Shown here in pieces: positions 24,545 through 36,700 of a stretch of DNA of 64,000 nucleotides (position 1 is its first letter; each line of letters opens with the position of its first letter). The DNA comes from Macadamia tetraphylla (Eukaryota > Streptophyta > Magnoliopsida > Proteales > Proteaceae), in contig CM040969.1 in assembly GCA_022985045.1 (NCBI GenBank), positions 44,613,770 through 44,677,769 on the forward strand, in the 5' to 3' direction. Position numbers and translations under genes: made by a program. Below the pieces are notes generated by a model, which did no database searches, was not told the origin of the DNA, and saw nothing but the letters and a program-made list of their open reading frames with translations.

Positions 24545-26020
24545 GTCAACCTAAGAGTCTATGTGATCTTGGCATCAGGCTTTGGAAATTCAAAGTAAGG
24601 CTCTTCTCCTCAAGCTTTGATGGAGGTTGCTCAACAATAAACGTTGTCTTTGGGCCCAAATCTTTAAAGCCAAATACTTCCATTATAGGTCGATTTTTGA
24701 CAAAACAACTCTCAAATCTAAAGGATTTTTATGCAAGAATGTCATTATAAGTATTCTCCCTACCTTAAAACATATGATACATGTCAAAAATAGGTAACTG
24801 ATGCAATACTCTCTAGTGGAATTTTATTTCACAAATCCAACAACATTTTTCTTAAAAATGTGTATTGTGATTCATTCCCCTTACACATCTTGAAAAAACT
24901 AACAACTTTATGATTGGGAACCACTGGAATATAGGTTTACTTAATTCGTTTATTTTTGTTAATATCCAACTGTCATCATCCAAATCTCTATATCCCTTGA
25001 ACATGATAGATAATGGTGCCAACTTTCAAATAAGGGTTCTCTCAGAACTAAGATTGTTGCTAATTTTTTTAAGACCAATTTTTTAACTAATTCTAATGGA
25101 TGCTATAACAGGTGTACTTGTTTGTCTCCTTGTTCTCCATGGTAATGGTTTTTTGAAGACTCAAAATTCACCCCAAATCTAAGATGTTCTTTTGGATATT
25201 GGCTCTTGAAGGAATCCCTTTCCAAAGACATCTTGCATAAATGGGTGGACTTAAACCCCACTTGTGATCTATGTCCTAGTGAACAGGAGAACATTCAACA
25301 TGTTTTCTTTACGTGCAAATTATCAATAAGAGTTTGGGATGTGGGCCCACTGGGGCTAAGAACTAAATGTTTGGAATTTTCTTCTTTTCACAATTTAATA
25401 ATGTACTTTTTCAAGTCAAATAACTTATTGATGAATGACTTGGTTTATTTTTTCAGAACCTTTATTATTACCTGCTATTTCTTATGGAAGCATAGGAATC
25501 TAGTCACCTTTGGACCCAATAAGCCCAACCCTCTTATCATCATGGATTAGGTAAATTTATGGATTGCCCATGACTCTGGTCCTAAACCTGGCCACTCTCA
25601 AGTGCTTCCTATTGAACCATGTCTTCACCAATCACCATAAACCTGAAATACCTTATTTTCATAACAATATACTAATTATATCTGTAGTATCTAATAAACC
25701 TCAAAACATTTCAGGTTGGACGACTGCCTTATTTTCAAAAAAAAATAGTTGTTTACTCCTCCTTGCTAACTATGTAATGACAGTAGACGATACTAAAGCG
25801 ACAACGTAGGGAATTCTCTTCGGGGTTAGCAAAAGCATGTAAGCACGGATGGGAGGTGCAACAGATATGGAGTGATCTTGTGGAGCTTGAAAATCTAATA
25901 CTTCCTACCAACATTTTTATGTGGCCATGGGCTACCGTTCATCCCTGAATTGAAATGGAGAGTTTTTTGTTCCATCCTACTTTTTATGTTAAAAATGTTG
26001 ACAATAGTACAATCCAGCTA
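24545..26020 (+). mobile_element. degenerate LINE (non-LTR retrotransposon) 3' half
   Basis: Translating in shifting frames gives pieces of a plant LINE polyprotein: ALLLKLWWRLLN and CLWAQIFKAKYFHYRS (end of the reverse transcriptase region), then a zinc-binding RT domain at 25206-25550 (NPTCDLCPSEQENIQHVFFT, with C-x2-C and HVFF-C). After that come RNase H-like pieces, ending in CKHGWEVQQIWSDLVELENL at about 25837-25900. Frameshifts and stops interrupt the frame, so this is an inactive remnant. Ends were not resolved. It lies between SMO2 and HESO1 and is not part of either. Confidence 0.75.
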
Positions 26021-28950
26021 ATTAAACTTATAGCCTAGAAGGCATTGACTAGGAAAATCCTAGTAAAGGATACTAACTTTCTGTGTCAAACTATGAATTT
26101 TTTGTAATTGTCTTTTTTCTTCGAATAAACAAAAAAAATATGAAACAAATATGTAGCTCTTTACTAGGTATTTTTCTATATCATTCTTTCTTTTTTATAT
26201 CAATCCCAAATGATTATTTTGAAGCCTACTCTCAATCTTTTTTAAAAGCAAAAACATGGCAAAATGTGTGTGTGTGTGTGTGTTTTTTTTTTTCTTCAGC
26301 TATTTGAATGTATGACCCCATATGAATGATACTTTTTTTAGGATATCTATTGATGCAATGTGCAAATTCCTCCCCACAATCACAACAGAAAAACCATCTC
26401 CCTTTCTTATAACATGGAATCATGTTCTAAATCTGATGAAGATAATGTAACCGGTAGACATTAACGGCACCCACTTCGCATTCACATTTAATTAAAGGAG
26501 TTTGTTGCTTCCATGAACTAAAAATTCCTCTCTATTTACCCAAAAAACAAATCTTCCCCTATTGCATATTTGTGCCACCTCATGTCATCAAGAATGGTGG
26601 GACTAAGCCAATTCTTCAAATGCTTCTTCCACTTAGAGGTGTCAAAAGTTGACCCGCACCATTATGCTCAAATTGAAACGATTAATTAAAGCTCGAGATC
26701 GATCGAGTTGAGTAATGAACACATTGAGTTCAGGCCTTGATCATTTAATAATCACGTGGTCATGGTGCATAGATCATTTGCAGTATAATTAACTCATTTA
26801 AGCCCATTCAATCTGATTATAATTACCTATGTAAAGACCATTGATAGCTCAATTAGTCACTTAGCCTGTTTATGATAACCCAAATTATGAATTAATAATC
26901 GATCAACCAAATGGAAGCATATCAATGCCTTGGATTTGATGCCCGATTACCTAAATGGACAGAAGTGATTTGGAAGCTTAACTTGGCGGAGATCAAAGCT
27001 TAAAATCTAAGAAAGATGTTTGAACTTCCATTCCGGTTGAATAAAACTCATATATTCGATGGTCTAATTAAGACACGTGTCAACTTTTAACCTCAAATTT
27101 ATCCATCTACTACCACTTATCCATGCACGCCCCTTTTTTTTTTTAAATCCCAAACTGAATGGAATTGAAATGTGAATGGGCTTTTGGGGTCAAACGGCCC
27201 ATAAAGGCCCACATGATTTGCCTTGTGGTTCCCATCTATCCTTTTTTCTATATTACCGTACACCATAGTTTCCTTTCTTTCCAAGATAACCAACTCATAT
27301 GGATTAGGTTTTTCTTCCATTAGCATGTCGCCCAATTAATGTTTAATTAGTCATTAATTGAAAAAAATCGGACGTACATCCCAACACATGGATATGAATA
27401 CTAAAGGGTGAAAAAGACACCAATACAGGGGCACTAGGTTTTGAAAGAATCTACTACTTCATAGATGACTAGGTTTAGCATGACTTTTTCTTTTTAATCT
27501 AAGGAAGCTTTTACTTTATAAAAAATTTGTATTGTCCACATTAACCATATCTAGATGCCATGAACAAAGTATGTCAATGTCATATGATATGACCATGAAA
27601 CATAGCTAATAATCATCATCATCATCTAATCTATTGGCTTAGTTAATCTTATTTCACTTTTAACTTTGGGCTAGTTTGAAATTTTAATGAATAATCTTAT
27701 AGGACTTGAAGCCAAACTTAATGACTAATCTCATCTAAACATTAATACCCATAAATTGAGAAACTATTGGTGATGGAAAATTCATTAAAAATAAAAAAAT
27801 AAAAAATGGCCCATAGCTACACTCATCATCTCATGGTGTAATTCTTGTTTTTTTTTTCCTGTATATATCCATTATAAATATTGTATATTGAAAATATTTC
27901 AATTAATTGCTGATCAAAGTCTTTATTACATAAATATTCATAAATTATTTGTGGCCATAGATCATTGATAAGTATTTAGTTTTCATTAAAAAAAAAGAAA
28001 AAGTTTCCTGCATGGGAGCATAACCTCCACGCGTCTTTCTCCTTCTCCCTAAAAAATGATGTTCTTGAACAGTCATACCCCATAGATTGAACTAAAATGT
28101 CTTATGCAGGAGTGTCCATGCTCCAGGACATAAAAAACTCCCCATTATTTCAAATAAAGATAATAAAGGTAAATGTGAAAGAAAAATGAATATATATAAG
28201 AGAGACTTTCTATTTTTGTTTTTGGCTAACATTAATCCTTGATTACACACCATCACACCTGACACTTGTGATAGATTTGTTGCGGGGTGACTCAAACGGG
28301 ACACGTCTATTAATAAACCCAACACGTGTGCAAGAAAGACTTTCTACTGTAAATGCAAAAAGTATGATTATAGTATCGACATTAGGCACTGATCTGGATA
28401 ACGGGTAAAATAAAACATGCCAATGATTAGAGCGATTATAGTATCGACAGTAAGCACTGATCTGGATAACGGGTAAAAAAAACATGACATTGATTATTGC
28501 ATTTAAAAGAGTATCTAACAAAGAGTACAAAAGATTTTCCATCATAGATACGTAAAGTATGGTTATAATAATCGTTATCACTTTATCAGAAAAAGAAAAA
28601 ATCATAATCTGTATCGCCATTGGTATTAGTCGCTACTAATATTGATACTGATACAAATCGGTCGATTGATGCTGGATGTCATAGCCATTTTTTTTGAAAT
28701 CGACAGTTGTATCAGTCATAAAACCAATAAAAAATGATAAAACTAGAAAAAAGTCGAGAAAATTTTATAAAAATGATTGATATGCATTGATCGTATCAGC
28801 CGATACCAATAAATAAGACTGATACAACAAATACAAATACCGATACGTTACACTTGTATTGACCGCTACCAAGTCCAAGTCCACTTCGCCAGTAACGCTT
28901 CGGTAACGCCTGAAGCATGAATGCATAAAAGTTAACATGACTCACATCGT
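26021..28950. other. intergenic DNA before HESO1
   Basis: No gene recognised. It holds a (TG)9 run at about 26265-26282, a possible eroded inverted-repeat element at about 26636-27092 (GAGGTGTCAAAAGTTGAC versus GTCAACTTTTAACCTC), and a 68-base tandem duplication at 28366-28500 (second copy begins 28434) around the words GATTATAGTATCGACA and ACTGATCTGGATAACGGG. Confidence 0.45.
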
Positions 28951-28980
28951 CGTCACTTTCCTTTCTTTGTTCAAAATAAC

Positions 28981-29068
28981 AAAAGCGAGCGAATTGTCGC
29001 GCGGGCCTCTCGGTGAGCGTACGAGGTTAAGGGAGCTGCTTCCCAACGAAGCAAAGTAGGAGGAGCAG
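28981..29068 (+). other. possible 5' UTR exon of the HESO1-like gene
   Basis: A short GC-richer block in AT-rich surroundings that ends in GAGCAG followed by GTATAG, a good 5' splice site. It lies 1.6 kb before the first recognisable coding exon, whose acceptor is at 30704-30705. No ATG in it fits the protein N-terminus, so it would be untranslated. This is inference from composition and splice signal only. Confidence 0.3.
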
Positions 29069-30730
29069 GTATAGAATTCAACTCCTTATACTTCCTAGAT
29101 CTCTGAATTCTCACTTCTGATACTTGATTTCTCACTTCTGGTAGAAGCTACTCGCTGGTTTTCTGTAACTCGTCTTCGCTTTCTCATGGTATCTCTTCTT
29201 ACTGATTTCCTTATATTTAGATTTTGATTTTAGTTCTCTTTTTGTTTTCTGATACTTCTGGCGATCGATCGAATTGATATTGTTTGGGGGTTTTCTTTCT
29301 TTTTCGGATGATCGAAGTCTATTTGCATTGCGACCTTAACTGCAAGAAAAACTTGCTAGTTCTAGCCTAACTACTAAACAATGTGGCAGTTCAAGATAGT
29401 ATCTAGAGGCATACAGAAAATCAACACATTTAAATACACTTTTGAGAAGTTTCTGTTTTTTAAAAAAAGGGGGGGTAATACGTTCCAGTACCAATCTTGA
29501 GTTTCTTTGTTTGTTTTTTCAACGAGTAGATGATACAGAATTTTTCTGCAGAACTTAACGTCACTGTAGCATTTGTTCATCATTCCGTGGTAATTAGGGA
29601 ATTTCTCAAAATTTTACCTAATTAATGGATTGGCGGGCACTTGAAACTTGAAAGGTTCAACTAGAAGTTAATGATGCGGAGGAAGAAACACTGATAGAAG
29701 CACTGTTTTTTAAGTAATTTGAGTTCTCAAAATGAGGGACTGAATCTATAGGAACCACTTGAATTCAAGGCACGCATTGGACTTAATATTTAATATTTTC
29801 AATACCGCTGCCTGGTTAAGAAACCCTTTTTGTACCCAGGACTTCAGTGTGCTGAAACTCCAAATACACCTTCTAATTACTAAAGATGGTCTGGTGACAC
29901 AAATTGGTATTAAGTAGTAGAGATTTTAGACATAGAATACTCAGTAGATTTTCATTAACTGATACTTTTCTTTTTGCAGAGTTAGTATAACTATACTAGG
30001 GTATGAACACATTTGCAATGACATACTTTCTGTTATCTTTGAATACACTGAAATGACTGCTGTCATTGTTATTGAAACAATATCAGATAGCAAATCGTAC
30101 AAGCTAAAGCTTCCAACCAGAAAGACAATAACCTGGCCTAAGAGAGAACTTAAGTATCCTGTTATTGAATTTTATCTTTATCTCTATCTCTATCGACATG
30201 TATGTCCTCTCATTCAAAAATCTATGACATTTCCTTGCCCTGTGTTTAGATATTGACTACACTTTCATTTCATGTGTATCCATCTGCAATGTATGGCAAT
30301 TTTTTTGATGGAATATATATACCAAAAATTGATAACATGCTTAACTATTTGATGGAGTTATTAAATATTTGGTTAGAAAATTAGTACTTACTCAGCATGG
30401 AATTAAGTTGGTTCCTTGAGTATGTTGTATTAGTGATTTTTAATTAAATGTTAGTATTAGGTGGTAACACTATAAATAACCAGCATACTATAATTCTCCG
30501 GTGAATTAATATTTAAATGTTAATGCTGGCTCAGAAGCATAAAATATTCCCTTAAGAAAACTGGTTTCAGTTTATAAATGCCTGAATCGTTCAGTTTATA
30601 TATGAGCCTATCACAAATGTGATAATATGTTATGCCTGTATATAGAAACCTAAAACATTCTGTCATATTCCCATATTTTGTTCTTTTCCCCCAGTGAAAT
30701 TTCAGGAGTACCTCCTATGATCCATATAAG

Positions 30731-33700
30731 ATGTTGGAGGTTATTCTAAAGAACATCCTTTCTGCAATCAAACCATCGGAAGAGGACTCGTTAACAAGAT
30801 TACATGTCATTAATGAATTCCGAGCTGTGGTTGAATCTGTGGAAAGTCTGAGAGGTACTTGGTGATATTCTTTTTCTGATGCATTGATCTTACGCTTTAC
30901 CCTGTTATTTTTTAAGTTATGCACTGGGATTAACGAAATTTCCTATTCTAGCTTCACATCAATCTCCTACCCCCCTCTTTCTTTGTTTCTCTTTGTGTTT
31001 AATGGTGGCAATACTATTGGAGTTCTATCAATTGGAAGGATAAAAGAAAAAAATTAACATAAATGGTAGGGATTCAAGCCAAAACTAGGAAGGATAAAGT
31101 AAGGAATGAACATATTGAACTGATTTGGGATTTGCTCCGATCCATGTTAAGGTCTAAGAAAATTATTTGAGGTGGTATGACCATGTTCAACGGAGGCCCG
31201 GGGATGCAGTAGTAAGGTGGAATGATTTGATTCAGATTGAAGGAGATAAAGAGCTAGGCAGACCTAAAATGACCATAGGAGAAGTAGTGAGGAAAGACAT
31301 GCTTTGCTTGCAACTTTGATATTGAACCTTGATCAAGGTTATGTCCCAAGAAAAGTGCTTATGATGTGCTCATATTTGAGTAAGCCTAGATTACCCTTGG
31401 AAGCTAAAGCAACTATTCCATGTGTGAATAATTATAGAAATTTATAGTGGTACTTTCTCACCTAAATTGAATATCTACTGGCTAAAGGACCATTACTCAA
31501 TGGTGGTCCTCGCCTATGCGGGGTCCTGGGAGGTGTGACTTGTGGTGTCAGTCCTAACCTTTGGCATTTTGCAATAGTGGCCGTCCTCAAGACTCAAGCC
31601 CGGGCATTTTCCCTTGCAGTTTGAACACCTCACTTGCTGATGATTTCATATGGTGAAAACAGTGCTATGCTTAAGCAGTTTATGATTGTTTTCTGTATTT
31701 TTCTATCTGTGATGCAAACAGGTGCAACCGTTGAGCCTTTTGGTTCATTTGTTTCTCATCTTTACTCAAAATGGAGTGACTTGGATATCGCTGTTGAGGT
31801 TCCCAGTGCTTCCTCTTCTGAAAAAAAAAAATGGAAGTTGAGCTTATTAAAGGATATACGGCGAGCATTGCAGAAAAGAGGTACCATACTTTCATTTTGT
31901 CTTCCTCTATTTTATTTAACTTTCTTTCCTCCATTTATTTTATAGCATATTTCTTTAGTTGGATGTAACTTTTGTCGTTGAAGCATATTCCATCTCTCTC
32001 TCTCCCACCCCTCTGGTTAATGTGCAAAAATTTTCTTTCCCTTTATTGTCTCACATCCACATAATCTTCGTTATCCAATATAATTTGCATTCATATCCCC
32101 AGTACTGCATTCTAAGTTCGTGAATGGTTTAGCCATCTAAAATTAGAGGATGGAATAGTTATTGTTCCCACATGATAACATTGGATTATTGATGGGAATA
32201 ATTCCACAATAATTGAATATTCAGCAGGTATACTATGAATTGTATCATACCCTATGAATATAGCATGAATGAATGTAACTGTATTATTGATGTAGGAATG
32301 TAGAACTCATGACACATGTAGATGTTGAATCATATAGAAAAAAGGGTAGATGATTGAAGGAAATCTGGATATGTCATATTTTGATTCTCATTCATGGAGT
32401 GCTGGTATCTAATTGAGTATTCCATGCACTAGAGGTGTACGTGCAACATAATTCTACTGTAGTCTTGCTTTACTATCTTATTGATTTTTCTGTCCAATCA
32501 ACTTCTTGCCTCTTTCGATTGATTATGTTACTAATGGGGTTGTTGCTTCAATGTTATCGATGTTCACTCCATTTCTATTTGCTTTGGTAGTTGATCTGAT
32601 CTTATTTTGTGTTCCACTTTTCATTCTGGGAAAAAAATTTGGTTTCAGGTGATGCTTATAATTTGCAATTGATTGCCAATGCAAGAGTTCCCGTACTTAT
32701 ATATGAGAGAAACTTCAACCACCAGAATATCTCCTGTGATATCTCAATCAATAATCTGCCAGGCCAAATAAAGTCTAAATTCTTGTTGTGGATCACTTGG
32801 ATAGATGATCGCTTTCATGATATGGTTTTACTGGTATGCGTTTAATATCATATGAATTCTTTCTGGTGGCAGTTGTCATGGCTTTACTGGTACATTTTTA
32901 TCATATGGATTCTGTTGTTAATGGTGTATGTTAGTTACAGTATTTTGTTTTTTGATTCTCACTCATAGGTCAAGGAATGGGCCAAAGCGCAAAATATAAA
33001 TGACCCAAAGACTGGAACTTTGAACTCATACTCCTTATGTTTGCTTGTTATCTTCCATTTTCAGGTCATCTTCTTAATTCTTTAACCTATTTATGTTATT
33101 AGTTGTCTTGTAACTAATTAGCAAATAGTATAGTTAACACACATTAACCATGGCTGTGACTTGTGACACACTAATTGATGTGTTAAAACTGTATATGTGG
33201 GAAATGATATTGTTTCACGAGTTCCCATGAGGTAGAAATTGGAGGTATGTGTCACACCCCGCCTCCATTCACCTGAAGGCTGGCGACATGGACACGCACA
33301 CGTGTCCACAATCCATCCAGGATCCATGATGCAGTACTTTAAGTTCATAAGATTATGAAATGATTCTAAAATCACATACTTATAATATAAACAAAATATA
33401 TCAACTGGTGATCTCTATTGATATTTACCATATTTATACAAAAGAATTTGTTTCACATCTGGATCATAGTTACAGTTATGCCCCCATAGGGCTACATCTG
33501 TTAAGTACAAAAAAGAATAAAAAATAGAAGATGATACTCCCATCCTTAGCGTGCTTCAAATGCACAATCATCGCACACGCATCCATCCTCGTGAGCAACC
33601 AGCTCTCAGCCCAGAGGTCACCTCCGTAGAGAGCCGGAACCTCGATCACAGTTTCCGAAGGACTTCCTGAATCAACATCTAAAAAGGGGCAACAACGGGG

Positions 33701-36700
33701 GGTGAGCTTCCACGAAGCCCAGTGAGGGGTAACACACAAGCAATCATGACAATTTAAGAAAATGCAATAGTATAAATATTCATGTCCGACCACATCAATA
33801 TGATTGCAATTATATGAATGCAATGACATGATCTATTTATTATCAAGCAATTCTAAGCAACAATTTCTAAGTCCAAAGGGGGTATAGTGCTACTGCAACA
33901 TAGGTGTCATCCCCAGTCATGAATGTACGTTATTAGTCCCTAAGGATACAATCTAGTTGCGAGTCAGGAGTGTGCCGGTTCCGGAACCACATCGTTACCC
34001 GGCAAACCCCTATTAATAACCCTCCCATAATACCACTACATCGAATCCAACATCGCATGCGGTATACCCGTCACCGAATCGAACATCCGTGAGGGTCTGT
34101 CACGACGCTATCATCTGCTCACCTCAATCACCGGAAATCGTCCCCAACCACGGACTATCGGACGAGAGGATTAGCCAATATGTAAATCCCTATTGGCAAG
34201 GGTTGTAGCACTAGGGTGGTTATCCTAGCCCAATGCATTCTAATATGCCACAACACAATTCAATCACTCACACACACACACACACACACCATAAGCATGT
34301 AGTGCCACCGACACCAACCGTTGGCCACCCTGCACCCCAGTCACACACACACTCACCCTGAGTATGCAGTGCCGTCGGCACCAACTGTTGGCCACCTTGC
34401 ACCCCAGTCACACACACACACATACACACACATACACACTCACCCTGAGCATGCAGTGTTGCTGCACCAACGTTGCCACCCACCCAGTCTCCACATACAC
34501 ACGCACACACACCCTGGGCATACAATGCCATAGGCATCCACCATAGGCCACCCTGCATCCCAGTCACACACACACATGCACAATCATAATCCACATTCTC
34601 ATGCCACATCAACACTTTCCATAAGGAATAATATAATAATATGCAAAATGATAAAATTCATCCACATATGCATTATGATACAAACATTCCATAAAAACAC
34701 AAAATCCCCTCACCTCGAGTTCTAGATGGTAGTAGATAGTTGATAGTTTCGTGTTGCATGTTCCCGTCACTTCTCGGTTCCACTCCTATGACACAATGTT
34801 TTTTAGGTTATTTGGTTATCCATAGGGGAGTGGGACACTAGGACCCGTGCCCCAATAAAAGGATTAAAAATTAGCTTTAAAATGGTTCACCGGTGGATGA
34901 TCATCCGTCGGTGAGTTCACCGGTGGACAAATCCGAAAGGGGGTGAACATCCTACAATATTTTCACCGGTGGATGGTCCTTACCTTCATCGGCTGGCCAA
35001 TGACCATCAGCCGGTGAAGTTAAAATCAGGTTTCCTTGCCCATACCAGCCCTATAGGCCCTGTGGCCCCTGTGTATGGTGGTGGGAGTGTATGTTGTTCA
35101 GTGGGGTATCATTTCCAACTCTATTCTTTCTCTCTTCTCTTTTACATAGTTTATAGCTTAGGTTTTTGTGATTTTTAGAGTGGGTTTGTATGTAGGGCAC
35201 CCACACACACCACACCTAGCTTAGGTTTAGTGTAGTTGCTGAATTTAGTTCAACATAACATCATACTATGGATCTTAAAAGGGACATTGTAGAGGGTTTG
35301 AGTAAAACACTTGTCTAGGGTTTAGTTACCCTAATTTCTAGGGTTTTGGATAGGGGTTTCATAGGGATTTGTCCTTAGACCCAAGGTTGAGTGAATAACC
35401 TTGCCAAGGTAGGTCTCTTACTCTAATTTCCCCCTCCCATTATGTAGTCTTTATGGTTGGGTAGGTGGGATTTGGTTGGGTCTCCATTACTTCCAATAAA
35501 GAGTGAAATGGGAAAGGGAGAGAGAGAGAGAGATTTGTGTGTATGTGTGTGGAGAGATGAGCATGTGGGCTTACCTCAAGAATGGAGCCCTAGCCTTCTC
35601 CTTCATTCCTCCCTTGCTCTCCTTCTCCTTCTTCTTCTTTCTCCCTCTCCTTGTTTCTATTTTGGTAGGAAAAGAAATGAATGGTAAGAGTCCTATTTAT
35701 AGCCACTTAAGTCCCACTAAGGGCTGTTTGGGGAATTAATGGGTTTTTACCCAATACCGGGTTATTCCACTATTTGGCACTAACGGGCCCACTTCGAGAT
35801 GTCCCGCCACATTAATCAACTCTAACACCTTGTTCCATCAATGTGGATGGGTTTGGGGTGCACGATCGGGAGGTCTCGGGTCCCATGGCGAAATAACCCA
35901 AAACTGGCCTGTGCACTCATCGTATGGTGTTCACCGGTGGATGCTCCATCCGCTGGTGAAGGCTGAATGGTCACTTTGTATGGAGATCTCTCCTCAGTCT
36001 GAGTGGGGCCTTCTCCAGGGTTTCTAGTGTGTGTGAGGTTCAACTGACCTTTCCTTCGGTCCGAATCCTTCCAATTACTTAAGCATTGGTAGCAGGTGCA
36101 AGTGGGGTCGCCCTTCCTTCCTCGGCAAAAGACGGATGCAACCCAGTACTCACTGGTACTGATGTCCTCCGATGCCGCACCTGAACATTAAAATAGGGAG
36201 TTTCAGGGTTTGGGTATAACAGCATGGGTGGGTCCATGTTCTAAAGCACTCCAGACTCATGTCAAGTCAAGCCTCAGCCAATACAAGTAAGAGATCAACT
36301 TAAAATGACAACTGAAAATGCACCACGATCGTCAAGTGGAGGATAGTGTACATTCTTTAACTTTCTACAACTTTGAATTCAGCTTTGATCCATATGGCGT
36401 AATGCAGGACCGGTTTGGTTTGGTTTGGTTCGGTTCAGTTCAAATCATGGCCTTGGATCAAGAGATGGTTCAGATATGGTTTTGTGAAACCAGATAAGGT
36501 TTACCCAATATGTGGGACCCAGGTGGAAGTTTCTTCACAGCTTGCTGTTTCAAGGATTCCAGATTTTCTGGAACCTCATCTTGCCCAAACCGTGGGGCTT
36601 AGTTGGAATCTTATCTTTATTTTGTCATTAAAGTGATTGTAATAAGCTTGATTTGGGACTTTATGAGTCCCGCCATAACTGAAATAGTTCTTTTATTTTA

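Noticed and set aside
25206..25809. Host gene encoding a zinc-finger protein
   Set aside because: The C-x2-C...HVFFTC pattern and flanking pieces are the zinc-binding RT and RNase H regions of a degraded LINE.
34264..34580. CRISPR array
   Set aside because: Units are diverged, spacers are not unique, and the genome is a plant; it is a minisatellite.
34268..34615. 115-aa cysteine-rich open frame on the minus strand
   Set aside because: Generated by the CA-rich minisatellite; CVCVCV runs are microsatellite translation.
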